In this document: positions 11,740 through 23,294 of the stretch, piece after piece | How positions within the stretch are numbered: the first letter of the stretch is position 1 | Layout: each line of letters begins with the position of its first letter | Source: Rhodocollybia butyracea | Lineage: Eukaryota; Basidiomycota; Agaricomycetes; Agaricales; Omphalotaceae | NCBI GenBank assembly: GCA_015501585.1 | Contig: JADNRY010000127.1 | Span: forward strand, 62,001-126,000 | Direction of reading: 5' to 3' | Length of the DNA stretch: 64,000 nucleotides | Translations under genes and position numbers: made by a program | Notes under the pieces: generated by a model | Databases searched by the model: none | What the model was told of the DNA's origin: nothing | The model's input: the letters and a program-made list of their open reading frames with translations, nothing else

Positions 11740-14700
11740 ATGCCTGTTACAAACCTAAGCGCACGCACTGCTAAAAAACTCACCCATCTCTTCCGGCTCA
11801 TCATTCGATTACCTGATCTGGTTAAGCCTGAAAAATTCCTTGATGAAAACAACCGGGAGTTAATTGCGCCTACACCGCTGGGTCTAGTCCTTGCCGAAAG
11901 AAAGGTGATCCTGTTCTGGCTTGACCAGTGTCCGCCAGAATACCAGGAGGACTGGAAAAACTGGATGGACATCCACAACGCGCTCGTTGAGATGTCCCAA
12001 TTGACTCTTAAATCAGAACTCACCAAGTGGGATTGGGTAGAGGCCGGGCTTGGGGATGTGCTAAATTTAGCTCGGAAACAGTGTTGGGACGCGTGTGCAG
12101 ATCAGCTGGTAAGTTCGTCGTTCTTTGTTGTGAAATGCTCATCAGTATTTGTCGGTAGATTACCAATTTCCTTAACGAAGAGGGTGTTGGCATACAAACG
12201 ATGTATCGAAGTCCAGCCAATTATGAACGAATCTTCAAGCCTGGGAAGGAGCAAGGGAAGGGATTTCTTTCGGCAAGCACTTGGGATTCACACTTGGGAG
12301 AATTTCTGCCAAGGCTCTTAGGTGATGCGATTCGAGGAGAATCGTTGATGCTTCCGGAAGTGGCGACAACGTGGTGGCATGGAACCATTCAATCGCTGCT
12401 TGACGTCAGACGCGGCATCCAAGCAACGGGGTCGGTCGGAAGCAAGTTTGCGGAAGATAGAGCAGACCGTTGAAAAGCTTTTCGGGCCCGATTGGCTTAA
12501 AGCGGGGATTCCGAAGGATTTCAATCTTAGGAAGGCACGCTCTGCTCTTCGAACGCTCAGAGGTTACAAGACCCACCTCATGTGGCAACTCATTTCAAGC
12601 AAAGATGTTAAAATTATGGAGGAGCCGATGAGTTTTGCTAACGCCGATGTCCAGAAACACCTCGAAGCTCGCTGGGAATCCTTGACCGAGAACGCACGGA
12701 AGATGGAGTTTTGCCAAGTGGCCATTGGTTGGATGCTGGGTGTGGTGCAAGCCAAGAACGGGACTACTCCTGAAGAGCCTATTGACTTCGGAGGCGAGCG
12801 CGACGAGGATCTTAGTACGCACGTTGATTCTGACTCTTGCGCTCTCCACTAACAAAATGTACAAACAGTGAAATATGGGATAGCCTTGGGACGTGTGACC
12901 TCGAAAAAACAGCTGGCCCATTTTGCCGAACCGTCGGAGGTTGAGATTCAGCAGTTCAACCTGGAAGTCGCCGACTTTATCGATATGTGGCTAGGCCGGA
13001 GCCAAATAGATAATCTCAACACTGCCACAGCACTTTACCGTAACCCTGAACTCGAAATCCAACTGCAACAATATCTCAACGAGGGTGAAGACATTGGGAC
13101 TGGGCCCTTTCAGAGGTTTACACCTACAGAGTTGCATGCCTATTTGGGCTTTCCTCCGGATCGCCAACTCCCAGTTGGGTTTCGCAAATTCACCGCGGAC
13201 GACCCCAAAGCCATTCCCGATGGTGCTCATGAAGAATCATTCGAAGGAAGCTCTCCGGTGTCCATTAGTTGGCATCAGCTCGTTTTCGTGGCTGTCCTAT
13301 TCACCCACCTTACCAAGTGCAGCTAAAATCCTTCAGCCGTTTCTGACTAGGTTTTTCAAGCTCCACCGTTCGGTGCCAGAGTCACTGGAATTCCGAATAA
13401 TGCGCATTTGATTATTGTTCCTACTAGTTTGGTTGACCAATGGGAAAATGAGATTCGACGATTTTTTCGAGCGGACGCCATACATTTGATCGTCGTGCGG
13501 GCTGCTGCGAAATGTTGGGCGGACGATATGATGCGCATCAGACAGGAGAATGTCCCCAAAATACGGCAAATAGTCCTTGTTAGCCATTCAGTACGCAACT
13601 AAATTCTCTGGCTTCCCTTGTCACTCACTTTGATTGTAGGTGCTTCAACGTATGTTCTCCATCAATCGCGGGAAAATTCAAAAGGTGCAGGTCGATGATA
13701 TGCCCCGATTGTGCTACCGACCCCCTCCCCACACTCTCTATTCCTTTTCGTGGTGTTCAGCGTGGGTGGACGAGGCACACGAGAGCCGGACTGGCAAAGC
13801 GCTGTGGCGCTCCATCAGTGCGATTTTTGAAGTCTCCCTTGCCAAAGTCTTGATTACTGCGACCCCCCTTTTGGAGCAGCCTGAGGTAAATTGTTTCAGT
13901 GATGACAGTTTTATGTTTTCCTGACAGCGAAGGGAATTGATTCAGGATCTGATGAACTTGGCCTTGTTAGTACGGCCTCCATCGATGAACTTCAAGGAAC
14001 AAGCAAACATGCGGTTTATGACTCGAGATCTGCGACTTGTAAAGAGTCGGACAACTATCAAGACACATCAAGACGCGCTCGAATTGATGGCCCGTGACCG
14101 CATCGTTCCCCAGACGGAAGGTGGGGCAGTCGCCTTGCTTTCTTCAACGATGGTCAAAGTGGTGCAGCGCCACCTTGTCCCCCATACTGTCCGACGCTCA
14201 AACAACTCAGTGGACAATCAGGGAACTCGTCTGAGTGCGCTACTGCCCCCATGCACAATCATGCATGTTTCTGTTGAAGTCACTAACGAAGAAAGCCAAG
14301 CCTCCTACGAGGAGCTTGAAAAAGACGCTGTCACTGGGCGGCATTTCGATGTGGCTACCCTTGGGGTGCGTATACCAGACAGCTAATATTATTAGCCATG
14401 TATTAACTTGAGACTTCAACTTAGCGGTTCTTCAACGATGGACGTCTGAAACTCTCGTTCCCTAACCCAGGCAAATGGACCCCGGATGAGTACAATGAAG
14501 CAGCTTTGAACTCAGATTCGGCCACAAAGCTGAAGTGTTTGATTGAGCTTTGTCGGGCGATTCTGTTGAATGGCGCCGAAGCAGTGGTGCCCACAGAATA
14601 TCACGGCAGTCAAGATCGGATTCTGGATACAGCAACGTTTGGTCTTCCTGACCTCATTCAAGGATACCGCCTCCGTCCGTTGAAGAAAGAAGAGAAAAAT

Positions 14701-15613
14701 AGAGAGAAAATCATTGTCTACACCACCTTTGCAAAATTTCATCTCTACATGACTAAGGTCCGTTTTTTCGTTAATGTCTCTACACTCGCTGTCTGACGTA
14801 GAATCCCCAGACCTTTGAAGCAGCAGGTATTTCCGTTGTAGCAATCAGTGGAGCCATCACCGCCCGTGACCGTACTAAACGCATTGAGCGATTCATGATG
14901 GATCCTGATATAAATGTGCTGCTGATGAGTGTGGTTGGTCAAACGGGGCTCAATTTGACCGCAGGTCGTGTGTTGATACTCTACGTGAGTCTTTCTTTGT
15001 CTGTTTCATCCTTTTTCAAACATGGTTCAAAAACTCCTCCAGGAAGCGAATTGGTCAAATGTACAATCGCGACAACTCTACGGGCGTGTATATCGTCGTG
15101 GGCAAAAGCGATCCACCTTCATCTTTCAGCTTATGGCGGCGAAAACTGTCGAAGTCTTGCTCATTGCCAATGGTCTTGGCAAACACCAGCTGCTCGCGGA
15201 CTTTCTAAAAGTCAAGCGCAACGAAGGTAATTGCTTCTTTTCTAGGAAATTGAACCAAACAGACCATTTCTACAGCAACTCTCAAGCTGCTTGCGGGGCG
15301 TGCATCGCAGGAAGAAATTGACGCTCTTTTGGAAGGCCGGGACGCCGATGATGAGCTAGCCCTTGAGGTCAAATCTCAGCTTAAATCCGCCAAGTCTGCG
15401 GTTGGGGTGGCCATGCGTGACCGGATCGCTCAGGGCGAGCAACAGAAAAAAGGCGAAGGCAAACAGAATCCTTCAGACAAGGAAGAACATGCATCTACAG
15501 AGGAAGAAGTCCCGAGGAAGTACAAACGGAAACAGAAAGATGCAGAAGAGCCCCCATCAAAGAAATTGAAAGGCGAGGATACAGCAAAATCGACTCCAAG
15601 GGGCTCCGGGTAG
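11740..15613 (+). pseudogene. SNF2-like helicase gene missing the P-loop segment
   Basis: Eleven exons read as one SNF2/DEAD-like helicase of a kind expanded in Agaricomycetes. Visible landmarks: 'SWHQLVFVAVLFTHLTK' (about 13268), motif Ia-like 'LIIVPTSLVDQWENEI' (13409), DEAH box 'WVDEAHESRTG' (about 13765), motif III-like 'ITATPL' (about 13853), 'KIIVYTTFAKF' (14707), 'VVAISG' (14837), 'MSVVGQTGLNLT' (14926), motif VI 'QLYGRVYRRGQKR' (15070), and a Lys/Glu-rich C-terminal tail. Introns: 12109-12158, 12815-12868, 13591-13639, 13886-13927, 14366-14424, 14758-14801, 14985-15042, 15227-15275. Between 'HLTK' (13312) and 'LIIVP' (13408), where the family has its GxGKT motif, there are only about 90 bases with in-frame stops at 13324 and 13348 and no P-loop. 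A frame change at about 12430-12470 is also needed. This argues for an inactive gene; the rest of the helicase core is well preserved. Confidence 0.8.
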
Positions 15614-15898
15614 GTGATTTGTCGGAGGACCGTTAGAGCATGTGCGGGCATCCGAGGTCCGAGCCCCGCACATGGAAAGTTCATGCTCGGACATTTGTAC
15701 ATACAACCTTGATGTGTAAAAAAAACTAGTTAATCTTATAATAACCAGACATTTCCGCGGGTGTGGGTATCTCGGCAGACGTCTTTCTCTATGTGTTTTC
15801 TTAGAGGACTTTCACCTTGCATATCTTGAACTCTGATGAGTACGTTTTGGTGAATAAGATATACTACAATAATAGAGATTGAGTCGCGTTCGTGCACT

Positions 15899-17088
15899 TC
15901 ATACCGCAATTCCAACTATACTCTCTTGGCCTTCCTCAATTGGCACTCTCCTCGTTTCATCGCTCAGCACCATTTGCAACTCCGTTCTCTTTTCCTCCTT
16001 CTTATTAGGAACGTCGACTAAATTGTCACTGTAGTGAGCAAGCGGTTGGTGCACTGGAGGAGCAAAGAAAGGATCCACCCGTGTTTGGGGATCGGCAAGG
16101 AGGGGAGACTTGAACATTCTTTGGCGGATGCGATGTTTGTATCTCCGGTAGAGAATCATTAAGACAACAAGGAGTGAAAGGAGCAGGACTCCCCCGATCG
16201 CGCCTCCTGCGGCTGCTGCAGTGCTCGTATGCTTTGAGGTAATAAGCGTCATCGTGTTGCTAGGTGACGGTTCGCTGGTAATAGTACTAGTCGGACTTGG
16301 ATTGGGGGATATGGACGTGGGCAGAGGAGATGACGACGGAGGTTCAAGGGAAGGCACAGATTCGGAGCTGCTAGAGGAGGCGATGGGGGAGGAGGAGAAG
16401 ACGGGCAAGGAAAGAGTGTCGTCTATAGGACTTGATAGCAAACAGTTCGTTATCAATGTTTTGTGTTCCTAAAAAATGAGCAACTCACGTATATGTAGCG
16501 AAGTCAAAATTCAAAACGCTATTGGGTAGAGCCAACATGCTGAAGGTGTGAGCAACCGGGGCAAGATTACTTAGCGACAATACGTCTGCACTGTACTGTA
16601 TATTGCCGCTAAGATCACTCGAATGGTGAAACGTTTGTTCAAGTGTTAGGCCATCCAAGATAAAAGACAGATTGTAGATAGAGCTTGTTGAATCGTCTAC
16701 TGCATAATTGGGAAGTAGACAGTAGACATCCAAGGTAGTACCTGCGAGCAAATAAGATAAGCAAAAAGATGCACACTGGGACGCATAAACTAGACATAAC
16801 TGTAAAGCTGAACTGAACATTCGCCGGACTTGTAGTTGCTTCATGCCAAGTAAAATCATAGGTCTTTGTAAAGTCGGCATGGAATGGACATGTCAAGCAA
16901 TCCGCCCCTTGGGTCCAGAATGAAGGAGGGGAATATACAGGTAAAGTCCCGGTGACAGTGTCTCCAAATTGATCGTCAATATATGTGATTTGCGTGCCAA
17001 CAACACTTCTGGGGAGAATAAATAATAGGATGGCCAATGAGCAGTGAAGGAAAAGAGCGTGATTTACAAGTTTCTGTAAAGTTGGCAT
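15899..17088 (-). CDS. Secreted/single-TM protein of an Agaricomycete family
   Basis: The protein has an N-terminal signal peptide ('ALFLHCSLAILLFILP', about residues 11-26) and then an ectodomain with 'TYIDDQFGDTVTG', 'YSPPSFWTQG' and 'CLTCPFHAD'. 'DVYCLLPNYA' and 'SFILDG' follow. After a Ser/Pro/Thr-rich stalk comes one TM helix ('AIGGVLLLSLLVVLMILYRRY') and a cytoplasmic tail of about 70 residues. The layout matches a common Agaricomycete cell-surface family of unknown role. Exons are 17088-16801 (or 16800), 16741-16489 and 16430-15899. Intron 16431-16488 (58 nt) has clean GTGAGT...AAG borders and a 'tgataac' branch-point-like site. The first intron is odd. The frames join as 'FSFT|GTTLDVYC' only if the donor is TT (16799-16798), one base off the GT at 16800, which suggests a lost G at the donor or a sequence error. 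Confidence 0.75.
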
Positions 17089-17392
17089 TAATTAGTCTGG
17101 CTGAAGCTACAGAGTAAGATACGAGGCAGGTCTCTTAAAAGGACAAACAGACGCCCTGGTATTTCCAAGGTTTTTCAAAACCTGTTACAGAGCTCGCAAC
17201 TAGACTGAGTTGCCATAACGTATTGAGATGTAACCTCATATGGGGGTTGCGTGGAGGAGGATGAATATGCAGAAAATCCAAAACGGTACCTTGACCAATC
17301 ATACTCATCTCATCTCTTCCAAGGCGGCGTTGATAGCGAGTCTATCAGCGAAAAAACCGGAATATTCAATCTCATTAGGATGGCGGTTGACC

Positions 17393-18199
17393 TCAATCGC
17401 AGATCCGGCGAACATGACCGAGTTTGTCCAAACCACGACTGATATCTCGGGCAGCACGGGCAACAAATGTGATTGTGACTACTTTAAGTTTTTTTCTACG
17501 TCGGAGTGCAGTACATTCACAACTAGGAGAGCTGCGTGGATGGGTCTCCAAATCGTAGAACGCCTTTAGTAGAACTGGGCAAGATATGGTAGAAATTTCG
17601 TAGACCTTAGAATAAATCAGTGAGCGGGAGGAGTACGTATTTGGGTACACAGGAATATACCTGATAGGCCAAGGCTTGAATCAAGGCACAAAGGGGGTCG
17701 GCAGGAACTGATCACGGCGAGCACAGGCGAACGCTGTAAGGACAGTGTGGGCATGGTTTCTCGAAACTAAAGATAAACATTTAGCACCAAAGCACGGGTT
17801 GCCAATAATAGAATAACAGATGAAAAACTCACTGATAGAAATACGTAGAAGCTTGTGCGACTCGCTACTAGGAGACCCATGAAGAGATGCGCATCGAAAG
17901 GAATTCAAAATCGATGTGTCTAGTTGCCTCGTCTACTGTCCTGCAATCGCTTCAGGTGCCAACGAGAAGATGCGGAAAACCGCCCAAATGACAGGTAACT
18001 CTCTAGTTGTACACGCTCTCGCCTTGCATGCTTCTACTCCGGTCACTACGTTACAATACACCGTCAAGGTCTGGACAGTCGAACTCGGGACAATGGTAAC
18101 CGCCAAAGCAGTGGTTTCGTAATATGGTCCGAGTTCAATGGCTCGCGGAGCGTTGAAGTTGAAGCCAGCTGCTATCGCGACAGGAGCATGTGGTGACAC
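17393..18199 (-). pseudogene. Copy A of a minus-strand family of unknown function
   Basis: This is paralogous to 27829-28540 (copy B) over at least 600 bases. Shared landmarks on the minus strand: 'YETTALAVTIVPSS' (about 18110), a hydrophobic exon 'FMGLLVASRTSFYVFLS' (about 17850; copy B has 'FMAMGLSVTRRAKFHVFLS'), a donor at the end of that exon, and a later intron 'gtatattcc...ttattctaag' (about 17600-17660) that copy B also has. In copy A one base is missing before 'FMGLLV', so the frame open in copy B is broken here. The 85-codon ORF 17393-17650 includes a basic segment 'RRRKKLK' after the shared intron. The hydrophobic exons suggest a membrane protein; I cannot name it. Confidence 0.45.
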
Positions 18200-20660
18200 T
18201 CAGAGGTTTTATTACGCCTTGAAGAAAGTCGAACTCGGGACACCAGTAAACGTCAAAGCAGTGGTGTCGTAATCTGGACCGAGTTCCATGTATCGCGGGA
18301 CGTTGAAGCCAGTCGCGACACGAGCATGTGGTGCGCCTCAGAGGTTTTATTTCGCCTCGAAGATCCGGAAAGTCGAGCTCGGGACGAAGTGGTTTTGCAA
18401 TTTTAGAGCGGGGTTAACGAAGCATCGAGGAGCGTGGTGCGTTGAGGCCAGTTGATGGCGTGGCAGAACCATGTGGTGTCCCTCAGAGACGGGCTGGTGA
18501 GACAGCGGTTCTGAGGTGCGACACCATCCGGTTGTCTGTTCGGTTTCGAAGGAGATTGGAGAACCGGATGTACAGGAGCCGCTGTTGATACATGGTTGAT
18601 ACATGGTTGTTAAGGTACGCTATTGAGCCGAACTATCGCGAAGCGTACTGCACTAGACAGAAAAGACTACGAACTTGATGGTTAGTGAAGACTCTTTAAT
18701 CTGAGAATTTACGCTTACTATCACGAATCTTTTGTTGACACAAACTAGGCGGTCAGCTTTCCAATACAGCCTCCTCATTTCCTGGTTCATTTCCTGCCTA
18801 AACCACAGATCTCTCGCCTCACAACGACTCGAATCCACGCACAGCAGTATCCATCATATTACAAACGTGTAAGTGCCTCGAAGACGGCGCCAAAGAACTG
18901 CGACCTGGGCGAAGGAATGTAGTGACTATATTCCAAAGCGGCTCATATTTCGTATGGACGGCGGAGCATCGAGACTAATGGCTATAGCGACAGAAGCAAT
19001 CGGCGTCCCTCGGAGGTTGTACTACGCCTTGAAGGTGTGGAAAGTCGAACTCGAGATAGAGGTGAGCATCAGAGCAGTGGTTTTGAGGGCGGGTTCAATG
19101 AAGCACCGCGGAGCGTCGAAGCCTATTGCTATAGAAGTGGACATGCTGCCGAAATAGTTGTGGCGATTTTGGGGTACGACGCCAATCAGATGTCTGTACG
19201 AGTTCGGATGACTGCGCAGAGATGAGATGTTCTCGATGGGTCGTTGAGCGGTGTTGCCGAGTGCGCTATCGATCTATTGGCGGCGGCTGAATCGTATCGC
19301 AAAGCATTGGTACGAAGGGCGAAGTTGGCTTCATCATCGTTCCGGAAAGACGATGAGGGAAGGGGGTTTTCTGCGCTGATATAAGGCTACAAATGGATGA
19401 GTTAAGGCTCTTTATCGTAAGAATTTACGCTCACCGTTGTGCTGACACATACTACCCGGTTAACCTTCTTGACCAGTTCCTACTTTTCTTTCGCCTTATC
19501 ACAGACCATACATTTATCGGCTCGCCCCAACTCGAAATCACGCGTAGCAGCATCCAAAACATCGCACATCATGCCCCAATGGACTACGAACGTGAAGAAT
19601 TGTAGTGAAAGCCGTTCACGTTTCATATTCCATTCATCGTGAATATCGGAGTTGGTAGCTGGTCGTACGAATATTCCTTGTTCCAAATCTTCGCCACAAG
19701 CCAAAAAGTCGGAGAGTTTACTCTCCATGATTGGACGAGTAGTGAATAGGATGAAATGTCGGTCCGTTCGTTTGTCAGTTGGAAGATTCTTCTACACTGA
19801 TAGAAAAGAATATGAATAGATAGTGAGTTAAAGACGCTTCATTGAGAGAATTCATGCTTACCTATCCGGTGAGCGTTCTAATATAGCTTCATTTCCCGCT
19901 TCGCCTTCACCACATCGCAAATCACCAATCTTCGCCTCGCACCAAGCATCGGGCCCCAATGGACTACGAACAGGAAGAGGTGTAGTGAAAATCTTCCGAG
20001 GCCGAGCACATCTCGTATTCTAGTCATCATTCGAGAAAGCTGGAGCCAGTGGCTCGGACGAGTTGGTGTAATTCCTGAGCCCAAACCTCAGAAAGTCGGA
20101 GTGTTTGCGGTCAATCGTTGTGCGAGTAGTGAACAGGAGGGAATGGTTAATGACAGTCAGCCTGGTACTGTTTGGCGTTGACGCGTTGACGGTTAGAAGA
20201 GTTCTTCCGTGCCGATAGAAAAGACTATGGCTAGATAGTGAGTTAGGGCTCTTTATCAACAGAATTCACGCTTGCCTATTCGGTGAACGTTCTAATATAG
20301 CTTCTTCATTCCTACTTCGCCTTTCATCACATCGTTATTCACGGATCCATTACCTCGTACCAGCTCGAATTTACGCGCAGCAGCACCTGAGACGTAGGAG
20401 CCATAAAGACGCCACGGATGTCGATGAACGTTGGGAGTCCAAAGTTCAAAGCTTCATCTGGAATTCTAGAAGTCTGAGTATCCGTTGTCATTTCGTTCAT
20501 TCGACGAGCAGTAGACATGAAGTAGTGCTGGTGGACAGAAAGGCTGGTACTGAGCGGCTTTGTTGTCGAATCAAGGCAAGTTGAGTCTAAGCCAAAATCT
20601 TTTCAGTGCTTGTGGAAGTTGGGACTAGTGGCCGTGACAATGTAGGGAAGATAGGTTTCA
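18200..20660 (-). repeat. Array of decayed modules of the minus-strand family
   Basis: Two sequence modules recur. Module 1 (around 18200-18600) reads on the plus strand 'agcatgtggtg', 'cctcagaggtttta', 'gtcgaactcggga'. Module 2 contains 'gagaatttacgctca', 'ccggttaacctt', 'gcagcatccgaaa' and 'cgccgatggactacgaa'. It occurs at about 18650-19225, 19385-19740, 19800-20130 and 20215-20450. On the minus strand module 2 reads as similar peptides, e.g. 'FVVHWGMM', 'FVVHWGPML' and 'KRPAIVSVN'-like pieces, with donor-like ends. Each copy has its own stops and indels, so I treat them as pseudogene debris. The same modules appear again at 28.3-29.1, 32.6-34.3 and 37.7-38.3 kb. Confidence 0.55.
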
Positions 20661-21086
20661 CTCTAAGCAAACAGTAGTAAGTGTGCTGTACATCGTTATT
20701 AGAAACGCTTGCTGCGCTACTGACCGGGTTCCGCGTAGCCTCGTCAATCAATCCATTCTGTTCAATCCATCCCGTTCTGGATTTGCATTTCGTCCTATTC
20801 AGCGGAAGGGGTTTATTGTATGGATATCGATGTCACTAGTATTTCAGACAGAGGGTATTCATGCATTGCATTCCAGAACCACCACAGCGGATGGATGTAC
20901 AAGTTGAACAAGAATCGACGAAAAGATGAAAACTGATCACATGCTTCTTTCTCGTGCGGTTCTGACTACCGGCGCTTATTTACAGTACTAGTAGCAAGCT
21001 TTCCGTTCGAACCATGATAACCGACATTTATGCGCCTTGTGATTCCACCAAAAAGGTTATTCTCATTTTTGATTTACATTCCTAAT

Positions 21087-21578
21087 ATGCCCAACCTTGA
21101 TGATACTCCTGTCCAGCGTCACCCCTTAGACCGATAAAACCCTTACCGCCCTACACCAACAATTCCTCCCGAGTTTGAATTCGACAACGCACGCCGGAAC
21201 GATCCAAGATACATCAAGCCTCGAAAACTATTCTATGGATTTGGGTTAGACCGCCAGGATTTCATTGACTACCACCAGAGGCACCAGCTGCCGTGTGACG
21301 CACTTCAGGCTTCTGGATCACGAGCGGGACTATGGAACCGAATGTTGGACCAAGTTGTGGATGACTTGTCCTTCCGTTGCAATTTTAATCTTGAGGTCAA
21401 GCTTCCTATTACTCAGGAATACACTTGTGTGTTATCAATTTACGATTCGCACACCTTTTGGTTCACGCAGCTGGAGGACAATGAGGAGCAGGAGGTTATA
21501 CAGATCATGAGGGATAGGTTTGGAGATGTTTTCAAAAATCAGGAGCCGCAATGGTTCTTTAATGTTCATACGAAGTAG
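21087..21578 (+). pseudogene. Hypothetical protein ORF with one in-frame stop
   Basis: From ATG 21087 ('MPNLDDTPVQRHPLDR') a single frame continues to the TAG at 21576-21578, interrupted only by a TAA at 21135. After the stop the coding character is strong: 'PRYIKPRKLFYGFGLDR', 'CDALQASGSRAGLW', 'FNLEVKLPITQEYTCVLSIY', 'QEPQWFFNVHTK'. This gives 163 codons in all. I do not recognise the family. There is no signal peptide or TM segment. Without the TAA, translation could start from the ATG at 21327 or 21342, giving only about 80 residues. Either the TAA is a recent nonsense mutation or sequencing error, or the real start exon lies upstream and is spliced to about 21138. Confidence 0.5.
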
Positions 21579-22024
21579 AGGTGTGTTCTCTTCCTGCAGC
21601 TGTGTCTATATAAGTGCTTCACACTCAATTTGAGGCTAGATTATGTGACGCTCACTTACACCGTGGTCCTTTGGGTATTTCGGCTCTCGATACCGATGGC
21701 GGTGGCAGATTACTCATTTCAAATCAGGGAAGGGAGAAAAGGGAAGAGAGAGGATCATTTAGTGTTTTGCTGAGTTGGTCTATACTATTTTACTCAATGA
21801 GTCAATAATATCCATAACAAATCTTGGATCCTTCAACTTTACCATGTGCGCCTCATCCAATGTCATATTTCGTCTGAAAATTGCATCAACTTACTGTCAA
21901 TAAACATTCATCAGCGCAAGGCACACCGGCGTACAGATGCTAATTCATCCATCCAGGGAACAATATCGTAGGTGAGCGTGTAATAAACAAGCGGAAAAAA
22001 AGAAAGACAAAATTGTGTAAAAAA

Positions 22025-22230
22025 GTTATCTCCTTTTACGCGTTACTGTAGTGGGGATAGAGTCAAACACACAATCTATCCAGCAAAACTAGTGGTTGAT
22101 GCACAAGGCAAAGAGGTCCTTGATTTTATTTTGCCATTCCTTGAACGACAGAGAAGGGTGAGAGAAAATCTTGGAGAGAATAACAGGAGGAGTATAAATG
22201 TGAACAGGATTATGGGATTATAGGCTCAAG
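22025..22230 (+). pseudogene. C-terminal remnant of a DUF6593-type gene (copy 3)
   Basis: The frame beginning 'PAKLVVDAQGKEVLDF' (22081) and 'FLERQRRVREN' (22136) matches the C-termini of the two larger copies at 31862 and 35839, and the preceding 'ttacgcgttactgtagtggg' matches copy 2 at 36340. The N-terminal exons are absent. The 200 bp downstream (about 22260-22470) also match the flank of copy 2 (about 36560-36900), so this is a truncated segmental copy rather than a retrocopy. Confidence 0.7.
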
Positions 22231-23294
22231 TGGCCTTGTGGTATCATTAATGACTGCATCTTGATTCTTTGACTGAGCCTTGCTTAGCAAATAAATGCCA
22301 CACTTATTCTTACATGTACAAGGCTACTTATGCATGGTACCATACTAAGTAAATCTATGTGACAGTTACTGTGTTTAGGATTAACGCACAGACTGCGACT
22401 GGCACGCTCCACCTTCAAAAGGAAACTGAGGACCACCAGAACCAAGTTCATCGTGATCCCATTCTTTCTCAATTTCTGGTTTAATGCTCAACTGTTTCTT
22501 AGGTGGTTCGAACTTTAATGAAACTCAAAATCACTATGTCTCTGCTAACTTCTAAGTCGGATGACTCTGATCTCGCGGGCTTAACCCTTGGCATGAACGG
22601 GATCTCGGTACTACGGCGGCTACTGCCAGTACGTACTACGGGTCCTGGTCAGGTCCTAATGTCAGGGCATCACAGTGTTTTTGGTAAAGCGCTGCTTATG
22701 TACAACGCACACACAGGCAGCGAGTGGCGCGAGACCTAATCAGGACAAGTAGAATAGTATTTAAAGGTTACGAAGTAGATAAAATAATTTTATTCTCTTA
22801 CGCCCCAACTACTGGTCTTGAGCTGTAGGCCAGCAGTGATTGGATACGACTCCCCCGACTATTATTCACTTACATTTCCACGCCTCCACTGCTCGGTTCC
22901 TGCCCTCCTACGCATATGTGCTCCACTTACCTTCGTCACGCTATTTGTCACCCTTGCAAGTTCCGCCCCTCATTTAATTTCCACTCGACTAACTCCGAGT
23001 CGCCCAAAGCAATTCTCATACTACTCGCCCCGTGCTTGACTCATATCTCTCGTCCCCTTTACTCTACATCCCTCCAAACACTCATACGGGTGATACTAGC
23101 CTCCAAGATCTCCTTTTCCCCTGTTAAAGGGAACTGGGGAATATTGTTCAAAAACCTAGTAGTAAAAGAAAATAGAAATTATATAAACTGATTCATATTT
23201 GGTAACTTAAGTGTACTTATGGTTAATAACTTAATTTACTAACAATTAATTTATCTATGAGGGCGATGATCCCTGATGTAGTCCTGGTATCCCA
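22231..23294. other. Intergenic stretch
   Basis: 22260-22470 is shared with 36560-36900 (see that entry). The rest holds no coding signal I can support and becomes AT-rich toward 23270, presumably the 3' flank of the NLR-like gene that ends at 23295. Confidence 0.5.
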
